Part shown: piece by piece, positions 1 through 5,667 of the stretch
Layout of the letters: each line of letters opens with the position of its first letter
Numbering within the stretch: the first letter of the stretch is position 1
Source: Acidobacteriota bacterium
GTDB taxonomy: Bacteria > Acidobacteriota > Terriglobia > Terriglobales > Acidobacteriaceae
Length of the DNA: 5,667 nucleotides
Direction of reading: 5' to 3'
Assembly (NCBI GenBank): GCA_021841795.1
Contig: JAKCDN010000217.1
Location: 1 to 5,667 of the forward strand
The notes under the pieces: model-generated
What the model was told of the DNA's origin: nothing
Seen by the model: the letters and a program-made list of their open reading frames with translations, nothing else
The model's database searches: none
Made by a program: the position numbers and the translations under genes

Positions 1-1
1 A

Positions 2-1015
2 ACTTACGCCGCCGATCCTCTCCTGCGTAACCTGGCCACCGTGCTCACAATCCACAACGCCGCATACCAGGGAAAGTTTCCCCCGAATACCACGGAGCTG
101 CTGCTTTTTCCCTGGGATGTGTTCACCATGGACAAGGTGGAGCAGTTCGACCGCTTCAACTTTTTGAAGGGCGGCGTTGTCTTCTCCGATCTGCTCACCA
201 CCGTTAGCCATAAATACGCCGAGGAGATTCAAACGGCGGAGTTCGGGGAGCAGTTGGAAGGCGTCCTGCACAAGCGTGCCGCCGATCTGCATGGCATTCT
301 CAACGGCGTAGACTACACGCTCTGGAATCCTGCCGCGGATGGCCATCTGGCTGCGCACTACTCCGCCGATCGTCTGGATGGGAAACGCATCTGCCGCGCC
401 GATCTGCTGCACGCCTTTGGCCTGGAAAAGACTCCCGATGCGACCCCGGTGGTCGGCATTGTCTCGCGGCTTGTCGGGCAGAAAGGCTTCGATCTCGTCG
501 CCCAGGTTGCCGGGCAGATTGCGCAGCGTGACGTGGCCGTCATTGTGTTGGGCACCGGAGATCCCTACTACGAAAATCTCTTCCGCGACTGGGCCCTGCG
601 CCATCCCGCCAAGGTTGCCGTGCAGATCCGCTACGACGAGGCGCTGGCGCACAAGATTGAGGCCGGGGCCGACATCTTCCTGATGCCGTCCCGCTACGAG
701 CCCTGCGGATTGAATCAGATTTACTCGCTCAGATACGGCACCGTGCCGATCGTGCGCGCCACCGGCGGCCTTGACGACACCATCGAAACGTGGGATGCGG
801 AGAAGGGAACAGGCACCGGCTTTAAGTTTGAGAGCTACACCCCCGTTGACCTTCTGGCCGAAATCGATCGCGCCCTCAAAGCCTTCCGGGATCGCTCCGG
901 CTGGACGCAGTTAATGCGCAACGGCATGGTGCGCGACTACTCATGGTCCGGCCCGGCCCGGCAGTATGATCTCGTGTATGCTGAGGCGGCGCGCAAAGCT
1001 GGCGCCAGGGCCTGA
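2..1015 (+). CDS. glgA: Glycogen synthase GlgA (GT5, ADP-glucose type), 5'-truncated by window edge
   Basis: Transfers glucose from ADP-glucose to the non-reducing end of a growing alpha-1,4-glucan in the cytoplasm, the chain-elongating step of bacterial glycogen synthesis. The reading frame is already open at base 2 (TYAADPLLRNLATV before the first possible start, a GTG at 41), so the gene begins upstream and 337 residues are visible. Motifs, numbered from the first visible residue: HNAAYQG at 18-24 (H18 matches E. coli H161), LNGVD at 100-104, SRLVGQKG at 155-162 (R156 and K161 match R300 and K305), and EPCGL at 233-237 (E233 matches the catalytic-domain E377), followed by TGGLDDT. The constant offset of about 144 residues against E. 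coli GlgA (recalled, 477 aa) implies that roughly 144 N-terminal residues, including the KTGGL loop, are missing, and that the full length is near 480. It ends in TGA and converges on the next gene after 36 bp. No frameshift or lost key residue is visible. Confidence 0.96.
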   Translation, partial: TYAADPLLRNLATVLTIHNAAYQGKFPPNTTELLLFPWDVFTMDKVEQFDRFNFLKGGVVFSDLLTTVSHKYAEEIQTAEFGEQLEGVLHKRAADLHGILNGVDYTLWNPAADGHLAAHYSADRLDGKRICRADLLHAFGLEKTPDATPVVGIVSRLVGQKGFDLVAQVAGQIAQRDVAVIVLGTGDPYYENLFRDWALRHPAKVAVQIRYDEALAHKIEAGADIFLMPSRYEPCGLNQIYSLRYGTVPIVRATGGLDDTIETWDAEKGTGTGFKFESYTPVDLLAEIDRALKAFRDRSGWTQLMRNGMVRDYSWSGPARQYDLVYAEAARKAGARA

Positions 1016-1051
1016 TGCTCGGCAACCCCTGCGCCGCGCCGAAAAACTGCA

Positions 1052-1414
1052 TTAGCGGGAAGATCCGTGCTGTGCCAGCCATGCGATGCCTTCCATCGCC
1101 AGCAGAAGTTCGGCAAATACACACGAAAAAACAAGGCCGGCCGCAATCGCCGCTCTCAGAAAGCCGGTGATTTCCGTGGCTTGCCCCAGCTCCCTGTAGA
1201 CCAATACTGAAGCGGCGAGCGCGAAGCAGGCTGCAAGACCCACCAGAAGCATGGCGTAGTGATCGTGCACGTTCACGCAGTCGCAGGGGCACAGCAGAAA
1301 TGCGCCGGTAGCAGCCGAGATGAGGCCGAAGATGGCCGCGCGCGCCCGCCAGCGCCGCGATGCCGGCGTCCCGTTCCTCGCATCTTGCAGGCCGAAGAGC
1401 GTGCGGTTCTGCAT
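1052..1414 (-). CDS. Small three-helix membrane protein of unknown function with a Cys/His-rich loop
   Basis: I do not recognise this 120-residue protein. It shows a basic N-terminus (R20, R21, R23, R25) and three hydrophobic segments at about 26-42, 53-73 and 86-113. The positive-inside rule suggests a cytoplasmic N-terminus and a non-cytoplasmic loop between helices 1 and 2. That loop is short and contains CPCDC (42-46) followed by HDH (50-52); further Cys are at 63 and 98. The ATG at 1412-1414 is supported by an AAGAGG Shine-Dalgarno-like stretch ending 5 bases upstream (1420-1425); the stop is TAA. Coding is supported by the coherent hydrophobic pattern, the good ribosome site, and codons with G/C-rich third positions. 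Competing overlapping frames give Arg/Pro-rich sequence without such features. It lies 100 bp downstream of the ABC-F gene on the same strand, so read-through is possible. A function cannot be assigned; metal binding or a disulfide-bonded loop would be speculation. Confidence 0.72.
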   Translation of the reverse strand: MQNRTLFGLQDARNGTPASRRWRARAAIFGLISAATGAFLLCPCDCVNVHDHYAMLLVGLAACFALAASVLVYRELGQATEITGFLRAAIAAGLVFSCVFAELLLAMEGIAWLAQHGSSR

Positions 1415-1419
1415 CCCTG

Positions 1420-1425
1420 CCTCTT
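1420..1425 (-). promoter_or_regulatory. Ribosome binding site of the small membrane protein gene
   Basis: On the minus strand AAGAGG sits 5 bases before the ATG at 1414, one base short of the AAGGAGG consensus. It is the best Shine-Dalgarno match in the window and supports this start over the overlapping longer frames. Confidence 0.6.
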
Positions 1426-1444
1426 CGCGTCAATTCGTTTGCCA

Positions 1445-1459
1445 GGCGGCCGGCCCGCC
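1445..1459. repeat. GC-only inverted repeat in the spacer between the ABC-F gene and the membrane protein gene
   Basis: GGCGG (1445-1449) and CCGCC (1455-1459) are perfect 5-base complementary arms around a 5-base CCGGC loop. In transcription direction (minus) it lies 56-70 bases after the ABC-F stop. No T-run follows on either strand, so it does not meet the usual criteria for an intrinsic terminator. It could be a weak stem ending or pausing the ABC-F transcript, or chance in GC-rich DNA. The rest of the 100-bp spacer contains only the ribosome site of the next gene. Confidence 0.3.
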
Positions 1460-1514
1460 ATGTGCTCCCTGTCTCCGGTGCGATCCGGCAGAACCCCGGC
1501 CGTCGCGGGCCTCT

Positions 1515-3113
1515 TTAGTTGTGCTTGCCCTTCCATTCCTCGTACGGCCCTTGGAAGTCCTCGATCGTGTCCTCGCCGAAGACCCACAGCCGCGTTGCCA
1601 CTTCGTCGATCAGGTCATGGTCGTGCGTCACCAGCAGCACCGTGCCCTCATACCGCTGCAGGGCGATATTCAGTGCGTTAATCGACTCTAGGTCAAGATG
1701 GTTGGTCGGCTCGTCGAAGATCAGAAGATTCGGCTTGGTCAGGATCAGCTTGCAGAAGGCCAGCCTTGCCTGCTCGCCGCCCGAGAGCGCCCGTGTGGGC
1801 TTGGCGCCTTCCTCGCCGCTGAAAAGCATCTGGCCCAGAATGCCGCGAATATCTTCGACATGCGCTGCCGGGTTCCAGCGGTGCAGCCATTCCGTCACCG
1901 TGAGCCCGTGCTCGATGGTCGAGCCCACATCCTGCGGAAAGTAACCCACCTGCGCCTCATGGCCCCAGAATACGGAGCCGGAGTCAAGCGTGAAATCCTT
2001 ATCGCCCAGCCCGGGATAGTTTGCCAGCAGGCACTTCAGCAGCGTGGTCTTTCCCGCCCCGTTGCGGCCGATCAGGCAGATCTTTTCTCCGCGCATCACG
2101 TTGGCCGTAAAGCCTTCGATCACTTCGAGCTCGCCGTAAAACTTGGTAAGGTGCTTGAACTCGAGAACATGCTTCCCGCTGGGACGGTTTTGATCGAGGC
2201 GGATGTAGGGACGCTGGATGTTGGACCGTGCAAGTTCGTTGGTCTGCAGGCGTTCCACTTCCTTGCGCCGGCTCGTCACCTGGCTTGAGCGTGTGCCTGC
2301 CGCGAAGCGGGCGATGAACTCGTTCAACTGCGCAATCTTCTTTTCGCGCTGCGCGTTCTCCGATTCGAGCCGGGAGCGGATCTGCGTCTTGGCCATCACC
2401 ATCTCGTCGTACCCGCCCGTGTAGGTGATGATCGTCTGGTAGTCGATGTCGGCGGTGTGCGTGGTCACGGAGTTCAGAAAGTGACGGTCATGCGAGATCG
2501 CGATCAGTGTGCCGTCGTAGTTCAGCAGAAAATCCTGCAGCCAGTGGATCGAGTCCAGATCCAGGTAGTTCGTGGGCTCGTCGAGCAGCAGAGCCTCGGG
2601 CTTGCCGAACAGCGCCTGCGCCAGCAGCACCCGCACCTTTTGTCCGCCCTGCAGCTCACCCATCTTGCGCTGGTGCAGATCCTCGCGAATGTCCAGCCCG
2701 TCCAGCAGCACCGCGGCGTCGCTCTCCGCGGTGTAACCGTCCTCGTCCCCGATAATGCCTTCAAGTTCGCCCAGACGCATGCCGTCCTCATCGGTCATCT
2801 CGGGCTTTTCATAGATGCGGTCACGCTCCTCGAGCGCGGACCAAAGCGGCTTGTTGCCCATGATCACCGTGTCGATGACCCGATACGCATCGAAAGCAAA
2901 CTGGTCCTGGCGCAGCACGCCCAGCTTGCGCGGCCGCACCACCGTGCCCTTCTGCGGCTCCAGCTCGCCCGTCAGAACCTTCATAAACGTGGACTTGCCG
3001 GCCCCGTTCGGCCCCGTCAGGCCGTAACGCCGGCCCGGCGTGAACGTCGTCGATACGTCCTCGAAAAGAATCTTCGCGCCGTAGCGCATGGTCAAATTGC
3101 TTACGCTGATCAT
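1515..3113 (-). CDS. ybiT: ABC-F family ATPase, YbiT type
   Basis: A cytosolic, membrane-domain-free tandem ATPase of the ABC-F class, whose members bind the ribosomal E-site region and influence translation; the cellular role of YbiT is less defined than that of EttA. The protein has 532 residues, against about 530 for E. coli YbiT, which it resembles throughout (for example LRQDQFAF at 67-74, DTVIMG at 81-86, ISHDRHFLN at 206-214). First domain: Walker A GPNGAGKST 34-42, signature LQGGQ 154-158, Walker B LLLDEPTN with E179, switch H208. The charged helical linker typical of ABC-F spans about 240-315. Second domain: Walker A GRNGAGKTT 349-357, signature LSGGEQ 443-448, Walker B ending DEPTNHLD with E468, switch H497. 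Start: the frame extends 18 codons further upstream, but family alignment starts at MISVSNLTMRYG, so ATG 3111-3113 is chosen; AGGA (3125-3128) lies 11 bases before it, a rather long spacing. The first-domain signature has Gln where Ser is usual. It lies 208 bp downstream of the HAD gene. No arm extension of the antibiotic-resistance (Vga/Msr) type is evident. Confidence 0.95.
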   Translation of the reverse strand: MISVSNLTMRYGAKILFEDVSTTFTPGRRYGLTGPNGAGKSTFMKVLTGELEPQKGTVVRPRKLGVLRQDQFAFDAYRVIDTVIMGNKPLWSALEERDRIYEKPEMTDEDGMRLGELEGIIGDEDGYTAESDAAVLLDGLDIREDLHQRKMGELQGGQKVRVLLAQALFGKPEALLLDEPTNYLDLDSIHWLQDFLLNYDGTLIAISHDRHFLNSVTTHTADIDYQTIITYTGGYDEMVMAKTQIRSRLESENAQREKKIAQLNEFIARFAAGTRSSQVTSRRKEVERLQTNELARSNIQRPYIRLDQNRPSGKHVLEFKHLTKFYGELEVIEGFTANVMRGEKICLIGRNGAGKTTLLKCLLANYPGLGDKDFTLDSGSVFWGHEAQVGYFPQDVGSTIEHGLTVTEWLHRWNPAAHVEDIRGILGQMLFSGEEGAKPTRALSGGEQARLAFCKLILTKPNLLIFDEPTNHLDLESINALNIALQRYEGTVLLVTHDHDLIDEVATRLWVFGEDTIEDFQGPYEEWKGKHN

Positions 3114-3181
3114 GGTTTCTGGTTTCCTGAAGCGTTGGGGCCTCCGCAGCCAGCCGCAACCGCGCATCGGCCGCGAACGCC

Positions 3182-3202
3182 CGTTTCAATTCGGTTGAAG
3201 CG
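3182..3202. repeat. Inverted repeat in the leader of the ABC-F gene
   Basis: TTCAA (3185-3189) and TTGAA (3195-3199) form perfect arms around a TTCGG loop. On the plus strand the stem can extend to 8 pairs (3182-3189 with 3195-3202) with one G-U pair; on the minus-strand RNA the matching position is a C/A mismatch. It lies about 70-90 bases upstream of the ABC-F start codon, within the 208-bp spacer. No T-run follows, so I do not call it a terminator. It may be an operator-like dyad or a leader hairpin. The remainder of the spacer shows no convincing promoter. Confidence 0.3.
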
Positions 3203-3321
3203 TGGTTTGAGGAGCAGGCGCAGCCGCCCCGAAGGAAAACTCACTGCCGCATCATTAGTTTCTCACAGGAAGGCCGATTTTCAGACACCGCAGCCCCGGC
3301 TTTCATCCCCGCCGCAATGGC

Positions 3322-4026
3322 CTAGAAAATCTCGCTCAGACGGGCGAACGCGTCGAGCTCGATCAGATGCTGCCCCTGAGGCGCGCTTGCTAATGCCGCA
3401 TGTTCCAGTACCCACGTGTCCTTGTGGAACAAAAACACTGCATGCAGACCCGCGGCGAGCGCGGGATTGATGTCGCTCTTCGGGCTGTTGCCGATCATCC
3501 AGGTGCTGTGTGGCGCCAGTTCGTGCCGCATCATCACATTGCGGTAAGTCGCAGGATCCTTCTCCTGGACGATCTCGACCGCGGCAAAGTGCCGCGCCAG
3601 GCCCGATCGCGCCAGCTTGTCCGCCTGCTCGGCCTCGTCGCCCTTGGTCATCAGGATGAGATGGTGCCGCTGGGCCAGTGCCGCCAGCGTCGTCGCTACG
3701 TCGGGCAGCAGTTCGATCTCCTGCTCGGCGATGGCGCGTGCGAACCCGCGTATGCAAGCGCGCTGCTCCTCGGTTACGGGAGCCGGGCTGAGCCTCTCGA
3801 AGCACTCAACCAGCGAGCGCGTGAAGCTCGTCAGACCGTAGCCGTGCGCGAGAATGGTCTCGCGTTCGACGGCGTTCAAAGCCTGGCGCACCTGGGCCGG
3901 CGAGTGCTCCTTGTGATCGAGAAAGCCGACGAAGGCGGCAATTGCGCGCTCAAAGTAAATATTGTTTTCCCACAGCGTGTCGTCGGCGTCGATGAGAAGA
4001 GTCTGGCCTTTGGGAAAGCGGGGCAT
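3322..4026 (-). CDS. HAD-superfamily hydrolase (phosphatase-like, COG1011/YjjG-like group)
   Basis: A 234-residue protein of the haloacid-dehalogenase fold, most likely a cytosolic Mg2+-dependent phosphatase; the substrate cannot be read from the sequence. Motif I is DADDTLW (13-19), with D13 as predicted nucleophile, D15 as general acid/base and T17. A helical cap of C1 type fills about residues 20-105. Motif II is LILMTKGD (T127), motif III is probably K156 in QEKDPATY, and motif IV is GNSPKSDINPALAAGL (179-194) with D185 as metal ligand. N180 stands where many HADs have Asp, a variant I recall as common in this subgroup. The ATG at 4024-4026 is the only reasonable start: an in-frame TAG lies just upstream at 4036-4038. 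No Shine-Dalgarno is visible there, but a TANNNT element sits 6 bases before the ATG (separate entry). Stop is TAG. It follows glmM after 175 bp on the same strand and precedes the ABC-F gene; nothing in the neighbours fixes its substrate. Confidence 0.88.
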   Translation of the reverse strand: MPRFPKGQTLLIDADDTLWENNIYFERAIAAFVGFLDHKEHSPAQVRQALNAVERETILAHGYGLTSFTRSLVECFERLSPAPVTEEQRACIRGFARAIAEQEIELLPDVATTLAALAQRHHLILMTKGDEAEQADKLARSGLARHFAAVEIVQEKDPATYRNVMMRHELAPHSTWMIGNSPKSDINPALAAGLHAVFLFHKDTWVLEHAALASAPQGQHLIELDAFARLSEIF

Positions 4027-4032
4027 GATTTC

Positions 4033-4063
4033 ATGCTACAGTCTGCCCCGCGTCCGTAGTCCA
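4033..4063 (-). promoter_or_regulatory. Candidate promoter for the HAD gene, possibly giving a leaderless mRNA
   Basis: On the minus strand TAGCAT (4033-4038) fits the TANNNT -10 pattern and is followed by six bases and then the ATG. Initiation 7 bases after the hexamer would fall on the A of the start codon. A weak -35 candidate TGGACT (4058-4063, 4 of 6 matches to TTGACA) lies 19 bases further upstream, longer than the usual 17. Support is positional only, plus the lack of a Shine-Dalgarno. Confidence 0.35.
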
Positions 4064-4158
4064 TCGTCTCCGGCCGTGCTCTCTTTTATCGCAATTTCTG
4101 AGCCGCCGAATCCTGAAGCCGCAGCGCCCCAGTCGACGCGACCCCGGGGAGCGGCGGC

Positions 4159-4170
4159 ATTGCACGCAAT
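4159..4170. repeat. Short palindrome ATTGC-AC-GCAAT in the glmM-HAD spacer
   Basis: Perfect 5-base arms around a 2-base centre, 32-43 bases downstream of the glmM stop. The loop is too short for a stable hairpin and no T-run follows, so a terminator is unlikely. It could be a protein-binding dyad or chance. The rest of this 175-bp spacer shows only the candidate HAD promoter and a repeated ACTGTAGC octamer. Confidence 0.2.
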
Positions 4171-4201
4171 CGAAGACGGCTACAGTAACTCAAGAATTGC
4201 C

Positions 4202-5578
4202 TTAGCTGCCCAGTTCCGTCCGGATCGCGTCGGCGATGGCCTCGGCGTGGCGGCGCATGGCCTCTTCGCTCTCGGCTTCGATCATCACCCGGGCCAAAGC
4301 TTCGGTGCCGCTGTAGCGAATCACCACGCGGCCGGAGTCTTTGAGCTCTTCTTCTGCTGCGCGGATCGCCTGGACTACCGCCGGAATGGTGTCAAGCGGC
4401 TTCTTCTCACGCACCTTGACATTCACAATCACCTGGGGAAACACTTTCAGATCGGCCGTGAGTTCGGACAGCGATTTTCCGCTGCGCACGACCAGGTCCA
4501 GGATCACAAGCGCCGTCAGCAGCCCGTCGCCGGTCGTCGCCAGGTGAGGGAAGAGGATGTGGCCGGACTGCTCGCCGCCGAGGGCCGCATCCTGCTTCTG
4601 CATCTCCTCCAGCACGTAACGGTCGCCCACGGCGGCGCGCAGCATGCGGATGCCGCTCCGCTTCAAGGCCGCTTCAAGGCCCATGTTCGACATCGTTGTT
4701 GCGACGACCACGTCTCCCGTCAGCATGCCTCGCGCCTGCAGGTCGCGGGCGGCCATCAGCAGAATCGCATCGCCGTTGATCACGCTGCCTCGCGGCCCGG
4801 CCAGCATGCAGCGATCGGCGTCGCCGTCAAAGGTCACGCCAAGATCGGCCTCGCGGCTGTTGACCTCCTGCGCTACGTGTCCGGGATGCAGCGCCCCGCA
4901 GCCCGCGTTGATGTTTCGGCCGTCCGGAGCAATGTTGAGCAGCGTAATGTTGCCGCGCTGCTCGCGGTCCAGGCGCCGGAAGAGCTCGGGCGCAATGGCC
5001 GCCGCGGCGCCATGCGCGCAATCGGCCACGATCTTGAGCTGCGACAGCGAAAGCCCCGGGACCGCATCGATGAGGAACTGGATGTAGTCGGCCTGCAGCG
5101 CGAAATTCTCCTCGACCGCGGGAAACTGCTGCGCATCGGAGATCGCCACTTGCGCCGCGTGGTGGAAGATCTCGTCTTCCATGGCCAGCTCAACGAAATC
5201 GGGCAGCTTGAAGCCGTCGGCGCCAAACAGCTTGATGCCGTTATCCTGCCAGGGATTATGCGATGCCGAGATGACAACCCCGGCGTGAAATCCGTGCGTG
5301 CGCGTAAGGAAGGCGACCGCGGGAGTGGTTACTACGCCTGCGCTCTCGACGGCCGCGCCGGCTTCGCGCAGCCCTGCTGCCAGCGTGGCTGTGATCCACG
5401 GGCCCGACTCGCGCGTGTCGCGGCCGAGAAGCACTCTGGGGCTCGCTGCCGTCTTGCGCAGCCAGTGAGCCAGCGCCAGGCCTACGCTGTAGATTGTCGT
5501 GGGGTCCAGGGGGTTTTGCCCCGCAATGGCGCGGATGCCGTCGGTGCCGAAGAGCTTGCGTGCGGAAGATGCCGTCAT
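4202..5578 (-). CDS. glmM: Phosphoglucosamine mutase GlmM
   Basis: Interconverts glucosamine-6-phosphate and glucosamine-1-phosphate in the cytosol, feeding GlmU and hence UDP-GlcNAc for peptidoglycan and other cell-envelope glycans. The 458 residues compare with 445 in E. coli. Hallmarks of the alpha-D-phosphohexomutase fold in order: FGTDGIR (10-16), GRDTRESG (52-59), catalytic phosphoserine loop ISASHNP (103-109) with S106 matching E. coli S102, metal loop DGDADR (251-256), MSNMGLE (296-302) and GDRYVLE (318-324) typical of GlmM, sugar-binding loop GGEQSGH (334-340), TTGDG, and phosphate-binding RYSGTE (421-426). The MSNMGLE and GDRYV segments favour GlmM over phosphomannomutase/phosphoglucomutase relatives. 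The ATG at 5576-5578 is chosen because an in-frame TGA lies at 5603-5605 and no other start precedes the FGTDGIR motif. No close Shine-Dalgarno is seen (GAGG is 15 bases away), but the ATG overlaps the TGA of the upstream frame (ATGA), suggesting translational coupling. Stop is TAA. Confidence 0.97.
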   Translation of the reverse strand: MTASSARKLFGTDGIRAIAGQNPLDPTTIYSVGLALAHWLRKTAASPRVLLGRDTRESGPWITATLAAGLREAGAAVESAGVVTTPAVAFLTRTHGFHAGVVISASHNPWQDNGIKLFGADGFKLPDFVELAMEDEIFHHAAQVAISDAQQFPAVEENFALQADYIQFLIDAVPGLSLSQLKIVADCAHGAAAAIAPELFRRLDREQRGNITLLNIAPDGRNINAGCGALHPGHVAQEVNSREADLGVTFDGDADRCMLAGPRGSVINGDAILLMAARDLQARGMLTGDVVVATTMSNMGLEAALKRSGIRMLRAAVGDRYVLEEMQKQDAALGGEQSGHILFPHLATTGDGLLTALVILDLVVRSGKSLSELTADLKVFPQVIVNVKVREKKPLDTIPAVVQAIRAAEEELKDSGRVVIRYSGTEALARVMIEAESEEAMRRHAEAIADAIRTELGS

Positions 5579-5667
5579 GATCTTGATGGATTGCCTCGTT
5601 TTTCAGTTTTCTTTCGGGGAACATCGTTGGTCGCGGCTGCATCTCCCGTGCCTGCCGCCGCGGACTC
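5575..5667 (-). CDS. C-terminal end of an unidentified gene coupled to glmM (possibly a YbbR/CdaR-like protein)
   Basis: A minus-strand frame open from the right edge runs 30 codons to a TGA at 5575-5577 that shares ATGA with the glmM start. The visible tail is low in complexity: Ala/Gly-rich (ESAAAGTGDAAATNDV) and then basic (PRKKTEKRGNPSRS), as expected for a disordered C-terminus. No domain is visible, so the family cannot be determined from here. In many bacteria glmM is preceded by cdaR (ybbR), encoding the regulator of the c-di-AMP cyclase CdaA, and that is the leading guess from context alone. The alternatives are an unrelated gene, or a chance open frame: a second frame is also open here, but it runs antisense-like through glmM with Arg-rich sequence and no proper junction. 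Confidence 0.6.
   Translation of the reverse strand, partial: ESAAAGTGDAAATNDVPRKKTEKRGNPSRS

Noticed and set aside
1021..1046. CGGC...GCCG stem followed by an A-run after glgA, as a terminator
   Set aside because: On the plus strand the stem is followed by A, not T. On the minus strand the T-run precedes the stem. Neither orientation matches an intrinsic terminator.
876..1433. A 185-codon minus-strand frame overlapping both the end of glgA and the small membrane protein gene
   Set aside because: It overlaps two better-supported genes, is Arg/Ala-rich without coherent hydrophobic segments, and has no good ribosome site.
1273..1587. A 104-codon minus-strand frame spanning the end of the ABC-F gene and the start of the membrane protein gene
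   Set aside because: It is Arg/Gly-rich and out of frame with both supported genes; no motif.
3114..3167. An 18-codon upstream extension of the ABC-F frame to an ATG at 3167
   Set aside because: The extra residues are Arg-rich and unlike the family N-terminus; homologues begin at the MISVSNLT-like position, which has its own AGGA upstream.
3240..3305. A 21-codon minus-strand frame (MKAGAAVSENRPSCEKLMMRQ) between the HAD and ABC-F genes
   Set aside because: The G-rich stretch touches the ATG directly, leaving no normal Shine-Dalgarno spacing, and frames this short arise by chance. Mentioned only as a weak leader-peptide idea.
2457..3470. A 337-codon open frame on the plus strand opposite the ABC-F gene
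   Set aside because: It is antisense to a strongly recognisable ABC-F protein, is rich in Arg, Pro and Gln with no motif, and extends over a spacer. Long antisense frames are expected in GC-rich DNA with G/C third positions.
3400..4059. A 219-codon plus-strand open frame opposite the HAD gene
   Set aside because: The minus strand has complete HAD motifs I-IV; the plus frame shows no family resemblance and is a shadow of it.
4143..4150. CCCCGGGG palindrome downstream of glmM
   Set aside because: An 8-base self-complementary G/C run with no loop or T-run; common by chance in GC-rich DNA.
4160..4186. Plus-strand TTGCAC / TACAGT as a promoter
   Set aside because: The spacer is only 15 bases and the only thing downstream on that strand is antisense to glmM; no plus-strand gene would be served.

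Overview
The window is a GC-rich bacterial chromosomal segment. It carries one complete or partial gene on the plus strand and five on the minus strand. Protein character (a GT5 glycogen synthase, a GlmM with a bacterial-type GEQSGH loop, a YbiT-type ABC-F protein), the GC-rich third positions and the sparse AT-containing intergenic spots suggest an Acidobacteriota-like soil bacterium. That placement is inference from general familiarity, not a search result. I see no phage, transposon, CRISPR, tRNA or rRNA sequence.

Layout. Positions 2-1015 (+) hold the C-terminal two thirds of glycogen synthase GlgA; its N-terminal ADP-glucose loop lies off the left edge. GlgA converges, across a 36-bp gap with no recognisable terminator, on a small three-helix membrane protein of unknown function at 1052-1414 (-). 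Upstream of that on the minus strand is a complete YbiT-type ABC-F ATPase (1515-3113). A 208-bp spacer with one inverted repeat follows, then a HAD-superfamily phosphatase-like hydrolase (3322-4026). After a 175-bp spacer with a candidate leaderless promoter comes phosphoglucosamine mutase GlmM (4202-5578). The right edge contains the last 30 codons of another minus-strand gene (5575-5667), whose TGA overlaps the glmM ATG in an ATGA junction. This is a sign of translational coupling and fits, without proving, a cdaA-cdaR(ybbR)-glmM type operon.

Functionally the window mixes housekeeping jobs: glycogen storage (GlgA), supply of glucosamine-1-phosphate for UDP-GlcNAc and peptidoglycan (GlmM), a ribosome-associated ABC-F ATPase, and a broad-class HAD phosphatase. 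Only the glmM pair shows tight operon architecture. The gaps of 100, 175 and 208 bp between the other minus-strand genes suggest at least partly separate transcription units. I found no convincing undescribed multi-gene system. The points most worth checking are the glmM upstream partner, the possible leaderless HAD start, the Cys/His cluster in the small membrane protein, and the altered first signature motif of the ABC-F protein.
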